This document shows positions 8,273 through 17,143 of a stretch of 64,000 nucleotides of DNA, one piece after another. A program made the position numbers and the translations under genes. The DNA is from Bradyrhizobium sp. CB2312 (GTDB taxonomy: Bacteria; Pseudomonadota; Alphaproteobacteria; Rhizobiales; Xanthobacteraceae). Location of the stretch: contig NZ_CP121668.1 of the NCBI RefSeq assembly GCF_029714425.1, positions 5,105,501 through 5,169,500 of the forward strand, read 5' to 3'. The stretch's first letter is position 1; each line of letters opens with the position of its first letter. Below the pieces are notes generated by a model. It was not told the DNA's origin. It saw only the letters and a list, made by a program, of their open reading frames with translations, and did not search any database.

Positions 8273-9535
8273 ATGGCATTTCGTCTCATTACGCTCCGTC
8301 GCAGCCGGTGCACCGCCGGAGCGCTGGCGCGTGGGCTGATCGCGACAGTATTGGCGGCGAGCGTGGGCTGGGGCGGGATACTCCACGCCGCCAACCAGAG
8401 TGTTCAGGGCGCCAAGAAGACGGAAGAGGCCGGCTTCGACGGCGATGCGCCGACCGCGATCCTGATCGAAGCCTCCAGCGGCAGTGTGCTGTTCGAGAAG
8501 AACGCCGACGAGCTGCGCGCGCCCTCCAGCATGATGAAGCTGATGACGGCGGAAGTCGTCTTCAACGCGATCAAGAAGGGCGACGTGAAGCTGACCGACG
8601 AATACCGGATCAGCGAGAATGCCTGGCGCAGGGGCGGGGCGCCCTCCGGCGGCTCGACCATGTTCGCTGCGATCAACAGCAAGGTCTCGGTCGACGATCT
8701 TCTGCATGGCGCGATCATCCAGAGCGGCAACGACGCCTGCATCGCGCTCGCCGAAGGCATCGCCGCCAACGAGAAGATCTTTGCCGCCGACTTCATGACC
8801 AAGCGCGCCCGCGAGCTCGGCATGACCAGATCGACCTTCGGCAACTCCAACGGTCTGCCCGACCCCGGCAACAAGATGACCGTGCGCGAGCTCGGCATCC
8901 TCGCCCGGCACATCATTCTGGACTTCCCCGAATTCTACAAACTGTTCGGCGAGAAGGAGTTCACCTGGAACAAGATCCGCCAGCCCAACCGCAATCCGCT
9001 GCTCAATTCAATGGAAGGCGCTGACGGCCTCAAGACCGGCTACACCAAGGAAGGCGGCTACGGCATGGTCGGCTCTGCCGTGCAGAACGGCACGCGGCTG
9101 ATCGTCGTCGTCAACGGGCTGGAAGACCCCGAGGATCGTGCCACCGAAGCCAAGAAGATGCTGGAATGGGGCTTTCGCAATTTCGAAACGCGGACCCTGA
9201 TCGCGGCCGACCAGCCGGTCGGCTACGCAAAGGTGTTCGGCGGCGAGAGCCGCTCGGTGAAGCTGGTCGCCAAGACGCCCGTCAAGGTGATGGTGCACAA
9301 GAACGGCAGCGACAAGCTGATCGCGCGCATCGTCTATAGCGGCCCGGTGCGCGCGCCCGTGCAGGAAGGCCAGCAGGTCGGCGTGGTCAGGGTCTGGCGC
9401 AGCGGCAACATCGCGGTGGAGACGCCGGTCTATGCGGCGGAAGCGATCGGCACCGGCTCGACCATGCGCCGCGCGATCGACGGTGCCAGCGAGCTGGTGA
9501 TCGGCATGTTCCGCGCAGGCGCCGAGAAGCTCTGA
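8273..9535 (+). CDS. D-alanyl-D-alanine carboxypeptidase (PBP5/DacF type)
   Basis: A 420-residue periplasmic penicillin-binding protein. A signal or anchor region covers about residues 20-40. The active-site motifs are SMMK at 86-89 (Ser nucleophile and general-base Lys), SGN at 151-153 and KTG at 254-256, in the order and spacing of the S11 peptidase family. The C-terminal beta domain (residues about 300-390) precedes a terminal amphipathic helix that probably attaches it to the membrane. It trims the terminal D-Ala of peptidoglycan pentapeptides. It begins the plus-strand run with tmk two bases downstream. Confidence 0.92.
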   Translation: MAFRLITLRRSRCTAGALARGLIATVLAASVGWGGILHAANQSVQGAKKTEEAGFDGDAPTAILIEASSGSVLFEKNADELRAPSSMMKLMTAEVVFNAIKKGDVKLTDEYRISENAWRRGGAPSGGSTMFAAINSKVSVDDLLHGAIIQSGNDACIALAEGIAANEKIFAADFMTKRARELGMTRSTFGNSNGLPDPGNKMTVRELGILARHIILDFPEFYKLFGEKEFTWNKIRQPNRNPLLNSMEGADGLKTGYTKEGGYGMVGSAVQNGTRLIVVVNGLEDPEDRATEAKKMLEWGFRNFETRTLIAADQPVGYAKVFGGESRSVKLVAKTPVKVMVHKNGSDKLIARIVYSGPVRAPVQEGQQVGVVRVWRSGNIAVETPVYAAEAIGTGSTMRRAIDGASELVIGMFRAGAEKL

Positions 9536-9537
9536 TC

Positions 9538-10224
9538 ATGAGTGAGAGCGCGGTCAAGCGGCCGTCTGGACGGGGACGCTTCATCACCTTTGAAGGCGGC
9601 GAGGGGACAGGCAAGTCGACCCAGATCAAGAAGCTCGCCGACCGCCTCAAGGCGGCGAGGATGCGGATCCTCGTCACGCGCGAGCCGGGCGGCTCGCCGG
9701 GCGCCGAGATCATGCGCCATCTGGTGCTGTCGGGGATGGGCAAGCTGCTCGGCCCCGAGGCCGAGACGCTGCTGTTTGCGGCGGCGCGTGACGACCATGT
9801 CCGCACCGTGATCGAGCCCGCGCTCAACCAGGGGGCCTGGGTGCTGTGCGATCGCTTCGCCGACTCGACGCGCGCCTATCAGGGCAGCCTCGGCCGCGTG
9901 CCGACCGCGCTGATCAACGCGATGGAGCGGGTCACGATCGGCGACCTCAAGCCGGACCTCACCATCATCCTCGATTTGCCGGTCGAGATCGGCCTCGAGC
10001 GCGCAGCCGCGCGCCGCGGCAGCGGCACGCCCGACAGGTTCGAGGGCGAGAAGCTCGCTTTCCATCAAGGCCTGCGCGAGGCCTATCGCAAGATCGCCGC
10101 GGACGAGCCCGGACGCTGCGTGCTGATCGACGCCAATTCCGACCCCGACACGGTCGCTGGAAGAGTCTGGACCGCGGTCCGCGAGCGCCTCCTTCCCACG
10201 CCAGCCTCGGTGATCTCAGCATGA
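9538..10224 (+). CDS. tmk: Thymidylate kinase
   Basis: A 228-residue kinase phosphorylating dTMP to dTDP. The P-loop FEGGEGTGKST is at residues 18-28, the DR(F/Y)..S motif occurs as CDRFADSTRAYQG, and the LREPGG-type motif as VTREPGGSPGAE. The C-terminal lid contains ERAAARRGSGTPDRFE. The start codon lies two bases after the stop of the carboxypeptidase gene, and the stop overlaps the holB start as ATGA, which indicates translational coupling in a tmk-holB unit common in alphaproteobacteria. Confidence 0.95.
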   Translation: MSESAVKRPSGRGRFITFEGGEGTGKSTQIKKLADRLKAARMRILVTREPGGSPGAEIMRHLVLSGMGKLLGPEAETLLFAAARDDHVRTVIEPALNQGAWVLCDRFADSTRAYQGSLGRVPTALINAMERVTIGDLKPDLTIILDLPVEIGLERAAARRGSGTPDRFEGEKLAFHQGLREAYRKIAADEPGRCVLIDANSDPDTVAGRVWTAVRERLLPTPASVISA

Positions 10225-11267
10225 GCCCGCGCCAGGCCGAGCGGGAGACGGCTATTCCACATCCGCGCGAGACATTTAGGCTGTTCGGCCATCGCGAGGC
10301 CGAGACCGCGCTGCTGACGGCCTATCGCAGCGGTCGCATCCCGCATGCCTGGCTGATCGGCGGGTCGCAAGGCATCGGCAAGGCGACGCTGGCCTATCGC
10401 ATGGCGCGCTTCGTGCTCGCGCACGGCCAGCCGCTGGCGCCATCCGTGCAGCACGCCGAGGATCTCGCGATCGATCCCGACGATCCCGTGGCGCGTCAGG
10501 TCGCCGCGAGCTCCCATGGCGGCCTGCTGACACTGGAGCGCACCGCCAACGATCGCGGCGTGATGCGCACCGTCATCACCGTCGACGAGACGCGCGAGAC
10601 CATCGGCTTCTTCGGCTCCACCGCGGCGGCCGAAGGCTGGCGCGTCTGCATCGTCGACACCGTCGACGAGCTCAATCCGAACGCGGCCAACGCGCTTCTG
10701 AAAATCCTGGAGGAGCCGCCGCAGCAATCGCTGTTCCTGCTGGTGAGCCACGCGCCGGCACGCGTGCTTGCCACCATCCAGTCGCGATGCCGCAAGCTGC
10801 GTCTGCGGCCGCTGGCAACGGATGACGTGATCGGCGCGGCGGCCGTCGCGGCTGACCTCGATGCGAACGATCCAGCGCTGCGCGAGGCGGCGGAGGCTTC
10901 GGAGGGCAGTGTTGCGCGCGCGCTAACGCTGCTCGGTGGCGACGCGCTCAAGCTCCAGCAGCGCACGGCGGCGCTGCTTGCGCGTCTGCCGCAGGTCGAT
11001 CCGCGCGAATTGCACACGCTCGGCGATTCCCTCGGCACCAGCGACCGCGTCGCGCTCGCGGCCTTCGTCGACGGCATCGATCGCTGGATCGCGGAACGCC
11101 TGCATGCGGATGAGGCCAATGCGAACCAGAACCTGCCGCGCCTTGCGCGCCTAGCTGAGGTATGGGAAAAGATCGTCCGCGCCGCGCGCGACACCGAAAC
11201 CTACAATCTGGAGCGCAAGCCCTTGGTTTTCTCGGTGTTCGGCTGGCTGGCGGACGCAACGCGCTAG
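10221..11267 (+). CDS. holB: DNA polymerase III delta-prime subunit
   Basis: A 348-residue AAA+ clamp-loader subunit. It shows RIPHAWLIGGSQGIGKATLA (Walker A-like), ANALLKILEEPP, and SHAPARVLATIQSRCRKLRL, the sensor-1/SRC region that gives the arginine finger. Delta-prime is the stator of the clamp loader and acts at the replication fork. The N-terminus carries about 20 extra residues. Its start overlaps the tmk stop by four bases, and it is followed by a palindromic repeat and then metG. Confidence 0.92.
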   Translation: MSPRQAERETAIPHPRETFRLFGHREAETALLTAYRSGRIPHAWLIGGSQGIGKATLAYRMARFVLAHGQPLAPSVQHAEDLAIDPDDPVARQVAASSHGGLLTLERTANDRGVMRTVITVDETRETIGFFGSTAAAEGWRVCIVDTVDELNPNAANALLKILEEPPQQSLFLLVSHAPARVLATIQSRCRKLRLRPLATDDVIGAAAVAADLDANDPALREAAEASEGSVARALTLLGGDALKLQQRTAALLARLPQVDPRELHTLGDSLGTSDRVALAAFVDGIDRWIAERLHADEANANQNLPRLARLAEVWEKIVRAARDTETYNLERKPLVFSVFGWLADATR

Positions 11268-11315
11268 AGCATGATGCGGCAAAGTGTGCAGCGGTTTTCC
11301 GAAAGGATCATGCTC
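11267..11315. repeat. Palindromic intergenic repeat (GAGCATGAT family)
   Basis: The ends GAGCATGATGCGG and GGATCATGCTC are inverted, with a central GCGGTTTTCCGAAA. The same element in the opposite orientation is at 43409-43457. Copies of this type are widespread between genes in Bradyrhizobium. Here it directly follows the holB stop codon and could fold as an mRNA hairpin and act as a terminator or stabiliser. Confidence 0.75.
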
Positions 11316-11376
11316 AAGACAATAATCGAACGCAGGTTCGTTTCCAGATTTTGAGAAGCCGGTAAAGGAATTCGTC

Positions 11377-13395
11377 GTGGCAACGCGAGCTAAGAAAACT
11401 GCCAAGGGCAAAAGCAGCAAGAAGGCTGCGAAGAAAGCCACGAAAAAGGCTGCGAAAGCGCTTGCGCGCAAAGGTGCCAAGAAGGTCAAGAAGACCAAGA
11501 AGGCTGCCGCCAAAAAGGGTGTGAAGAAGACGGCGAAGAAGGCCGGAAAGAAAGCTGCGAAGCAGCAGGTCGTCGCCAAGAAGGCAGTGACGAAGGCGGC
11601 TAAAAAGCCAGCCAAAAAAACAGCCAAAAAAACAGCCAGGTCTCCGGTGACGAACAAGGCTCCGGCGAAGAAGGTGGCCAAGAAGGCGGCGGTGACTGCG
11701 CCTGTCGCGATGGCCGCACCGGCTCCCGTCGCCACGCCGCCGAAGGCTGTGAAGCCCAAGGCGTCGAAGCCCAAGGTATCGAAGCCGAAGGCACCGCCCG
11801 CGCCAAAGCCCATTGCAGCTCCGCAAGCCGCCGCGTCCGCAGTCGCCCCCGCGCGCGACAACGTCTTCTACATCACGACCGCGATCGCCTATCCCAATGG
11901 CCAACCGCATATCGGCCACGCCTATGAAGCGATCGCCACTGACGTGCTGGCGCGCTTTGCGCGGCTCGACGGCAAGGACGTATTCTTCCTGACCGGCACC
12001 GACGAGCACGGTCTGAAGATGGTCCAGACCGCGCAGAACGAAGGCCTGACACCAGCAGCGCTCGCGACCCGCAACGCCGGCCGCTTCAGGGAGATGGACG
12101 AGCGGCTGAACGTGTCGTTCGACCGCTTCATCCGCACCACCGAAGAACAGCACCATCGCTCGACCCAGGAGATCTGGCGGCGCATGGAAGCGAACGGCGA
12201 CATCTACGCCGACACCTATGCCGGCTGGTACTCCGTGCGTGACGAGGCCTATTACGCCGAGGACGAGACGCGCCTGAACGACGACGGCGTGCGGCTCGGG
12301 CCGCAGGGCAGCCCGGTCGAATGGGTCGAGGAGAAGAGCTATTTCTTCCGCCTGTCCGCCTATCAGGACAAGCTGCTGAAGCTCTACACGGACAATCCCG
12401 ATTTCATCGGCCCGGATGCGCGCCGCAACGAGGTGATGAGCTTCGTCAGGAGCGGCCTGCGCGACCTCTCGATCTCGCGCACGACGTTCGACTGGGGCGT
12501 CAAGGTGCCCGGCGACGAAGAGCACGTGATGTATGTCTGGGTCGATGCGCTGACCAACTACATCACCGGCGTCGGCTTCCCCGATGAGAGCGACAAGAAC
12601 TGGCGCTACTGGCCGGCGGACGTCCACATCATCGGCAAGGACATCATCCGCTTCCATGCGGTCTACTGGCCTGCGTTCCTGATGTCGGCCGGCATTCCCG
12701 TGCAGAAGCGGGTCTATGCCCACGGCTTCCTGTTCAACAGGGGCGAGAAGATGTCGAAGTCGGTCGGCAATGTGGTCGACCCCTTCAACCTCGCCGACCA
12801 ATATGGCGTCGACCAGATGCGCTATTTCTTCCTGCGCGAGGTGCCGTTCGGACAGGACGGCAACTACAACCATGAGGCCATCGTCGCGCGCATCAATGCC
12901 GATCTCGCTAACGATCTCGGCAATCTCGCGCAGCGCTCGCTGTCGATGATTGCAAAACAGCTCGGCGGCGTGCTGCCCGAGCCCGGCGAGTTCAGCGACA
13001 ACGACAAGGCGATATTGGCTATGGCCGACGGCATGGTCGCCGCCAGCCGCGAAGCAATGGCTACGCAACAGATCCATCAATGGCTCAATGCCGTGTGGGC
13101 GGTCGTCGCGGAAGCCAACCGCTATTTCGCGGGCGAGGCGCCGTGGGCGCTCGCCAAGACCGATCCTGCGCGGCAGAAAACGGTGCTGTACGTCACCGCC
13201 GAAGTCGTGCGCCAGATCGCGGTCCTGGCCCAGCCGGCGATGCCGACCGCGTCCAGCTTGTTGCTCGACAGCCTCGGCATCCCCGCTGGTGAGCGCGATT
13301 TTGCGATGCTCGGCGGCGACAAGCGCATCGCGCCCGGCTCGACGCTGCCCGCGCCGACGCCGGCGTTCCCGCGCTACATCGAGCCGGCGGCGTAA
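11377..13395 (+). CDS. metG: Methionyl-tRNA synthetase with long Lys/Ala-rich leader
   Basis: A 672-residue protein. Residues 1-160 are almost entirely Lys, Ala, Pro, Val and Thr (AKKxAKK-type repeats, then a Pro/Lys segment), like a histone H1 tail. The class I synthetase core starts at residue 161 ([20 protein letters not shown]), with HIGH at 178-181, TGTDEHG, and KMSKS at 458-462. The CXXC zinc cysteines of E. coli-type MetRS are not seen, which fits the shorter MetG class. It charges tRNA-Met with methionine. The GTG at 11377 has AAAGGA seven bases upstream. The leader could raise RNA affinity, which is inference. Confidence 0.93.
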   Translation: MATRAKKTAKGKSSKKAAKKATKKAAKALARKGAKKVKKTKKAAAKKGVKKTAKKAGKKAAKQQVVAKKAVTKAAKKPAKKTAKKTARSPVTNKAPAKKVAKKAAVTAPVAMAAPAPVATPPKAVKPKASKPKVSKPKAPPAPKPIAAPQAAASAVAPARDNVFYITTAIAYPNGQPHIGHAYEAIATDVLARFARLDGKDVFFLTGTDEHGLKMVQTAQNEGLTPAALATRNAGRFREMDERLNVSFDRFIRTTEEQHHRSTQEIWRRMEANGDIYADTYAGWYSVRDEAYYAEDETRLNDDGVRLGPQGSPVEWVEEKSYFFRLSAYQDKLLKLYTDNPDFIGPDARRNEVMSFVRSGLRDLSISRTTFDWGVKVPGDEEHVMYVWVDALTNYITGVGFPDESDKNWRYWPADVHIIGKDIIRFHAVYWPAFLMSAGIPVQKRVYAHGFLFNRGEKMSKSVGNVVDPFNLADQYGVDQMRYFFLREVPFGQDGNYNHEAIVARINADLANDLGNLAQRSLSMIAKQLGGVLPEPGEFSDNDKAILAMADGMVAASREAMATQQIHQWLNAVWAVVAEANRYFAGEAPWALAKTDPARQKTVLYVTAEVVRQIAVLAQPAMPTASSLLLDSLGIPAGERDFAMLGGDKRIAPGSTLPAPTPAFPRYIEPAA

Positions 13396-13407
13396 GGCGT
13401 TCGGACG

Positions 13408-14184
13408 ATGCTGGTCGACAGTCATTGCCATCTGGATTTTCCGGACTTTGCGGAAGATCTCGACGGGATCGTGTCGCGTGCCCGTGCGGCCGGTATTGGC
13501 CGCATGGTCACGATCTCGACGCGGGTGAAGAAGCTCGACCAGCTTCTCGCCATCGCCGAGCGGTTCGACGACGTCTACTGCTCGGTCGGCACCCATCCGC
13601 ACAACGCGGATGAGGAGGACGGCATCACGCCCGACGAGCTGGTCGCGCTGACGCAGCATCCACGGGTCGTCGCGCTCGGTGAAGCCGGGCTCGACTATTT
13701 CTACGACAATGGCTCGCCGGAGGCACAGGCGAGGGGCTTTCGTGCCCACATCGCCGCCGCGCGCGCGACCGGCCTGCCGCTGGTCATCCATACCCGCGAA
13801 GCGGATGAGGATTGCGCGCGCATCCTGGAGGAGGAGGCGGCCAAGGGATCGTTTCGGGCCGTGCTGCATTGTTACACCGGCGGGCGTGATCTGGCGCTGA
13901 AGGCGGTGTCGCTCGGGCTGTATATCGGCTTCACGGGCATCCTGACCTTCAAGAAGTCGGAGGCCCTGCGCGCGCTCGCGGCCGAACTGCCGTCCGACCG
14001 TATTCTGGTTGAAACAGACTCGCCCTATCTTGCGCCCGGCAAGTTCCGGGGCAAACGCAACGAACCGGCTTATGTGGTCGAGGTCGCCAAGGTACTCGCC
14101 GAGACGCGCGGCGTGTCGCTCGAAGAGATCTCGCGCCAGACCACCGACAATTTCTTCCGCCTGTTCTCCAAGGTGAAAGCGTAA
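13408..14184 (+). CDS. TatD family metal-dependent DNase
   Basis: A 258-residue TIM-barrel hydrolase starting MLVDSHCHLDF (the HXH metal ligands). It also has GEAGLDYFYDN, VIHTREADED, LHCYTGG and ETDSPYLAPG, the complete set of TatD metal-binding motifs. TatD proteins are Mg2+-dependent 3'-5' exonucleases linked to DNA repair and RNA turnover. It follows metG by 12 bases, the metG-tatD order common in alphaproteobacteria, and precedes the MBL hydrolase by 13 bases, so the three are probably one transcript. Confidence 0.93.
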   Translation: MLVDSHCHLDFPDFAEDLDGIVSRARAAGIGRMVTISTRVKKLDQLLAIAERFDDVYCSVGTHPHNADEEDGITPDELVALTQHPRVVALGEAGLDYFYDNGSPEAQARGFRAHIAAARATGLPLVIHTREADEDCARILEEEAAKGSFRAVLHCYTGGRDLALKAVSLGLYIGFTGILTFKKSEALRALAAELPSDRILVETDSPYLAPGKFRGKRNEPAYVVEVAKVLAETRGVSLEEISRQTTDNFFRLFSKVKA

Positions 14185-14197
14185 GATTGGGAGCCGC

Positions 14198-14995
14198 ATG
14201 ACGCTGACGCTGACGATCCTGGGTTGCGGCTCCTCCGCCGGCGTGCCGCGCCCGGCGCTCGGCTGGGGCGCCTGCGATCGCAACAACCCCAAGAACCGCC
14301 GCCGCCGTTGCTCGCTGCTGGTTGAGCATGCCGGCGAGCACGGCACCACGCGGATCGTCATCGACACCTCGCCTGACCTGCGCGAACAGCTCATCGACGC
14401 CAATGTCGATCACATCGATGCGGTCTTCCTGACCCACGAGCATGCCGACCAGACCCACGGCATGGACGATCTGCGCTCGGTCGTGTTGCATATGCGCAAG
14501 CGCATTCCGACCTATTTCAATCAGTCGACCGCGAAAGACATCATGGCGCGGTTCTCCTATTGCTTCATCTCGCCGGAGGGCAGCGACTATCCGCCGATCC
14601 TGACGCGGCATTCCATCGAGGCCGGCGAGAGCCAGACCATCTTGGGGAAGGGCGGTGCGGTGAAGATGACGGCCTTCCTGGTGCAGCATGGCCAGATCCC
14701 GGCGCTCGGTTATCGCATCGGCAACGCGGCCTATACACCTGACCTCAACGACATCCCGCGCGAGAGCTGGGGGGCGCTGGAGAACCTCGATCTCTGGATC
14801 GTCGACGGCTTGCGCTACACCCCCCATTCCAGTCATTTCAGCATCAATGATGCGCTGTCCTGGATCGAACGCTTCAAGCCGAAGCGCGCCGTCATCACCA
14901 ACATGACCGCCGATGTCGATTATGAGGTCATCAGGCAATCGCTGCCCGCGGGCGTGGTGCCGGCCTATGACGGCATGCGGCTGGAGACGCATTGA
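14198..14995 (+). CDS. MBL-fold metallo-hydrolase (PhnP-like)
   Basis: A 265-residue metallo-beta-lactamase-fold protein. It begins with LTILGCGSSAGVPRPALGWG, then a basic CDRNNPKNRRRRCS segment, and the metal motif LTHEHADQTHGMDDLR (HXHXDH). The C-terminus has PHSSHFSINDALSWIERFKP and ITNMTADVDYE. The family includes the phosphodiesterase PhnP, but this gene is in the metG-tatD unit rather than near phosphonate genes, so the physiological substrate is unknown. It is the last gene of this plus-strand run. Confidence 0.88.
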   Translation: MTLTLTILGCGSSAGVPRPALGWGACDRNNPKNRRRRCSLLVEHAGEHGTTRIVIDTSPDLREQLIDANVDHIDAVFLTHEHADQTHGMDDLRSVVLHMRKRIPTYFNQSTAKDIMARFSYCFISPEGSDYPPILTRHSIEAGESQTILGKGGAVKMTAFLVQHGQIPALGYRIGNAAYTPDLNDIPRESWGALENLDLWIVDGLRYTPHSSHFSINDALSWIERFKPKRAVITNMTADVDYEVIRQSLPAGVVPAYDGMRLETH

Positions 14996-15005
14996 TGGGG
15001 CGTGG

Positions 15006-15044
15006 TCACCAAGCGTAGCGCAGCACGGCCTTGCCGTATAGCGC
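15006..15044 (-). pseudogene. Possible C-terminal relic of a quinone oxidoreductase
   Basis: Read on the minus strand, this stretch gives LYGKAVLRYAW and then TGA, preceded by stop codons. The end (G)KAVLRY is the usual C-terminus of zinc-type quinone oxidoreductases and alcohol dehydrogenases. Only about ten residues support it, so it may be chance. If real, it marks a deletion upstream of the MBL gene's 3' end. Confidence 0.25.
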
Positions 15045-15154
15045 GCATCAGGTTCTTTCGAATCGCGTCGAAGTGAGGAGACACGGCGTCAATTCACGTT
15101 TGGATGTGGGCTGAACCGGCCCGTGTCATCTCGCGATAGTCGGCCCTGTAAGGA

Positions 15155-16060
15155 TCAGCCTTTGCGAACCAATCGCCAGCGTCCTGGCGTGGCGCCCATT
15201 GCCGCTGAGAATGCTCTGGTAAAGTGGCTCTGATCCGCGAAGCCACATTTGATCGCAATCTCGGTGAGTGACAACGTCGAGCCCGCCAGCAGAACCTTGC
15301 TTTGCTCGATACGCTGATTCATCAACCATCGGTGCGGTGGTGTTCCCGTGCTGACCCTGAACGCGCGGGCAAAGTGGGCGGCTGACACGCCGCACTCGCT
15401 GGCGATTCGCGCCAACGCGATCTCGCCATCGAGATTCGCGCGGATGAGTGCCTTCGCCGTCCGAAGTTGCCATGGCGCCAATCCGCTGCGGCAGGAGCGA
15501 TTGCGAGGGTGGCTGACGGCATATCTCTTGAGGAAATGAATATTGAGCGCCATCGCGACGTGGCCCACGAACAGCTCGTTGGCCTCATGCGGTCTTTCCA
15601 GCATCGGCAGAAGGCAACCGCCTAGATGAGCCAGTATTGGATCGAGGAAGCTCGCACCCGCGACAACGTCATATTCGACGCGGCCAACGTCAAGCTCGTT
15701 CGCCAGCTCATTCAGCGCGTTGTGCGGCAGATACAGGTAAAGGAAGTCAAAGGGATCCTGGAAGTGAACGATCGTTTCACATCGCAAATCGTAGATGCTC
15801 GTCTCGTCCTTCAATGCGCCCTTGGGCGCGTAGCGACCATCCACCCACGTCTCGGCTCTTTGATGTTGCAGTCGAAGGCAAAGCGCAAAGGCCTCGTCGG
15901 GAGGGGACGGCAGGGTCGGATCGCCGACCGGTCCGGAATATGCCATCCGCACCGCGGCGAACGTTCCCTTCTGTAGCGACTTGACGAGGCCCGAGTTCGG
16001 CTTGCGGATCATTGGAAATAGCTTCGCAAGCCGATCGCCGTAGAGACCGTCATCGGTCAT
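15155..16060 (-). CDS. AraC family transcriptional regulator
   Basis: A 301-residue regulator. The C-terminal third is an AraC/XylS DNA-binding domain with two helix-turn-helix units: IALARIASECGVSAAHFARA (near 210-230) and SLTEIAIKCGFADQSHFTRA (near 260-280), followed by FSAAMGATPGRWR. The N-terminal two thirds are a ligand-sensing domain without obvious family. The start is put at the second ATG of an ATGATG pair because GGGAG lies six bases ahead of it; a TTG at 16099 would add 13 residues. The region just upstream is duplicated (see repeats). No adjacent target gene is obvious. Confidence 0.85.
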   Translation of the reverse strand: MTDDGLYGDRLAKLFPMIRKPNSGLVKSLQKGTFAAVRMAYSGPVGDPTLPSPPDEAFALCLRLQHQRAETWVDGRYAPKGALKDETSIYDLRCETIVHFQDPFDFLYLYLPHNALNELANELDVGRVEYDVVAGASFLDPILAHLGGCLLPMLERPHEANELFVGHVAMALNIHFLKRYAVSHPRNRSCRSGLAPWQLRTAKALIRANLDGEIALARIASECGVSAAHFARAFRVSTGTPPHRWLMNQRIEQSKVLLAGSTLSLTEIAIKCGFADQSHFTRAFSAAMGATPGRWRLVRKG

Positions 16061-16063
16061 CAT

Positions 16064-16175
16064 CTGCTCCCAATGCACGGTCGGAGGCGATTGGTCCAAT
16101 CTGCATTCAGTCCTGTTGCCGCGTCTCCTCGCAGGCTGGTTTTGATCAATCGTGGCTCAAGACGTTCAAGCGCCA
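16064..16175 (-). repeat. Direct repeat A: leader region of the araC-type gene
   Basis: About 112 bases directly upstream of, and including the ribosome binding site of, the AraC regulator recur 309 bases further on (16373-16484) in the same orientation, with about 11 mismatches by eye. The most conserved block contains GGCTGGTTTTGATCAATCGT. It probably carries the regulator's promoter and operator. Confidence 0.8.
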
Positions 16176-16354
16176 AGGGGCGGCCGTCCTTAAAGTTAGG
16201 TTCGCATCGGGTTGCCACCGGAGCAGTTAAATGCATTTGATAACGATCTATCTATAGTTGCAAGTTTGCATGATTGCAAATGAGCAGAGCTACCCGAAAG
16301 AGCCACACGAGAAAGATAATTCATCATCGATCGATCAATTTAATCGAGGCTCTC

Positions 16355-16408
16355 TCAAGCTGTCGTCATGGCCTGCTCCCAATGCGAGGCCGGAGACGAC
16401 TGGTCCAA
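16355..16408 (-). pseudogene. Truncated start of a second AraC-type regulator
   Basis: In repeat copy B the frame equivalent to the regulator's extended N-terminus reads LDQSSPASHWEQAMTTA and then stops. The intact copy reads LDQSPPTVHWEQMMTDD. The ribosome binding site GGGAG and the ATG are preserved, but the gene ends after four codons from that ATG. This looks like the remaining 5' end of a tandem duplicate whose body was deleted. Confidence 0.5.
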
Positions 16409-16484
16409 TCTGCATTCGACCCTGTTGCTGCGTCTCCTTGCAGGCTGGTTTTGATCAATCGTGGCTCAGGACGTTCAAGCGCCA
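16373..16484 (-). repeat. Direct repeat B of the araC-type leader
   Basis: Second copy of the roughly 112-base leader, offset 309 bases from copy A. Divergence is spread evenly over the copy, so the duplication is not very recent. Confidence 0.8.
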
Positions 16485-17143
16485 CCGGTCGGGTGCTCCT
16501 AGAGTTCGGCAGCACGTCCCTTTCACGCCGGCCGCCTTTGGAGCATTGATGTATTTCACAACGATCAAACCGCACGTCATGTCGGCGTCGGCGCAGACCA
16601 ATCTGTCTTTCCTGGAAGATCTCGTCCGCGCTGCCCGCTCTCGGTTCGCCGCGCTTGCGGACAAACTTACTAAATTGCAAGCCAGTCCGTTATCGAAGAT
16701 TCCGAGCGAGTGGAGTTCACGTGACAACAATCCGGGCGGCGGTGCACACGGTCTGGCGGGCGTGACCGAGGATCTGATCGATATCGTCACCGTCATGGAT
16801 CGGATGGCCGGCGAGCTCTTGCTGGAATCCAGGCAGTTATGGGGATCCGTCGGATTTGTCTCCGGTAACGTCCACAAGATCAGCTTTGGACGATGGCGAT
16901 TGCTGGGTAGCCGGAGGCGGAACGATCTGTTCGCCGTCGCGGTCGACGAAAGGCTCAGGCGGACGCCGCGCTTGGTGATCTCGCTGCTGGAGGTGGCAAC
17001 TATATTGGATGGAGCGGTTGCAGACCTACAACCAGTCACGACCGGAAAGGGGGTTGGCAACCCGTAGCAACGCCTCCACGGATCACCGGGACGCCATACC
17101 GCGCAAGAACACCTCAATACGTAGACAGGTCCATGGAGTCAGC
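16485..17143. other. Region without a convincing gene
   Basis: A plus-strand frame remains open through 17067. One part (SASAQTNLSFLEDLVRAARSRFAALADKL, near 16585-16670) is helix-like and could belong to a real small protein, but the frame starts inside the duplicated leader, has no ribosome binding site and turns into non-protein-like sequence. I regard it as decayed or spurious. Confidence 0.35.

Noticed and set aside
11314..14403. 1029-codon open frame antisense to metG and tatD
   Set aside because: It is a shadow of two certain genes; no family resemblance or ribosome binding site.
16258..17067. 269-codon plus-strand frame
   Set aside because: It begins inside a duplicated regulator leader, has no start signals and changes character along its length.
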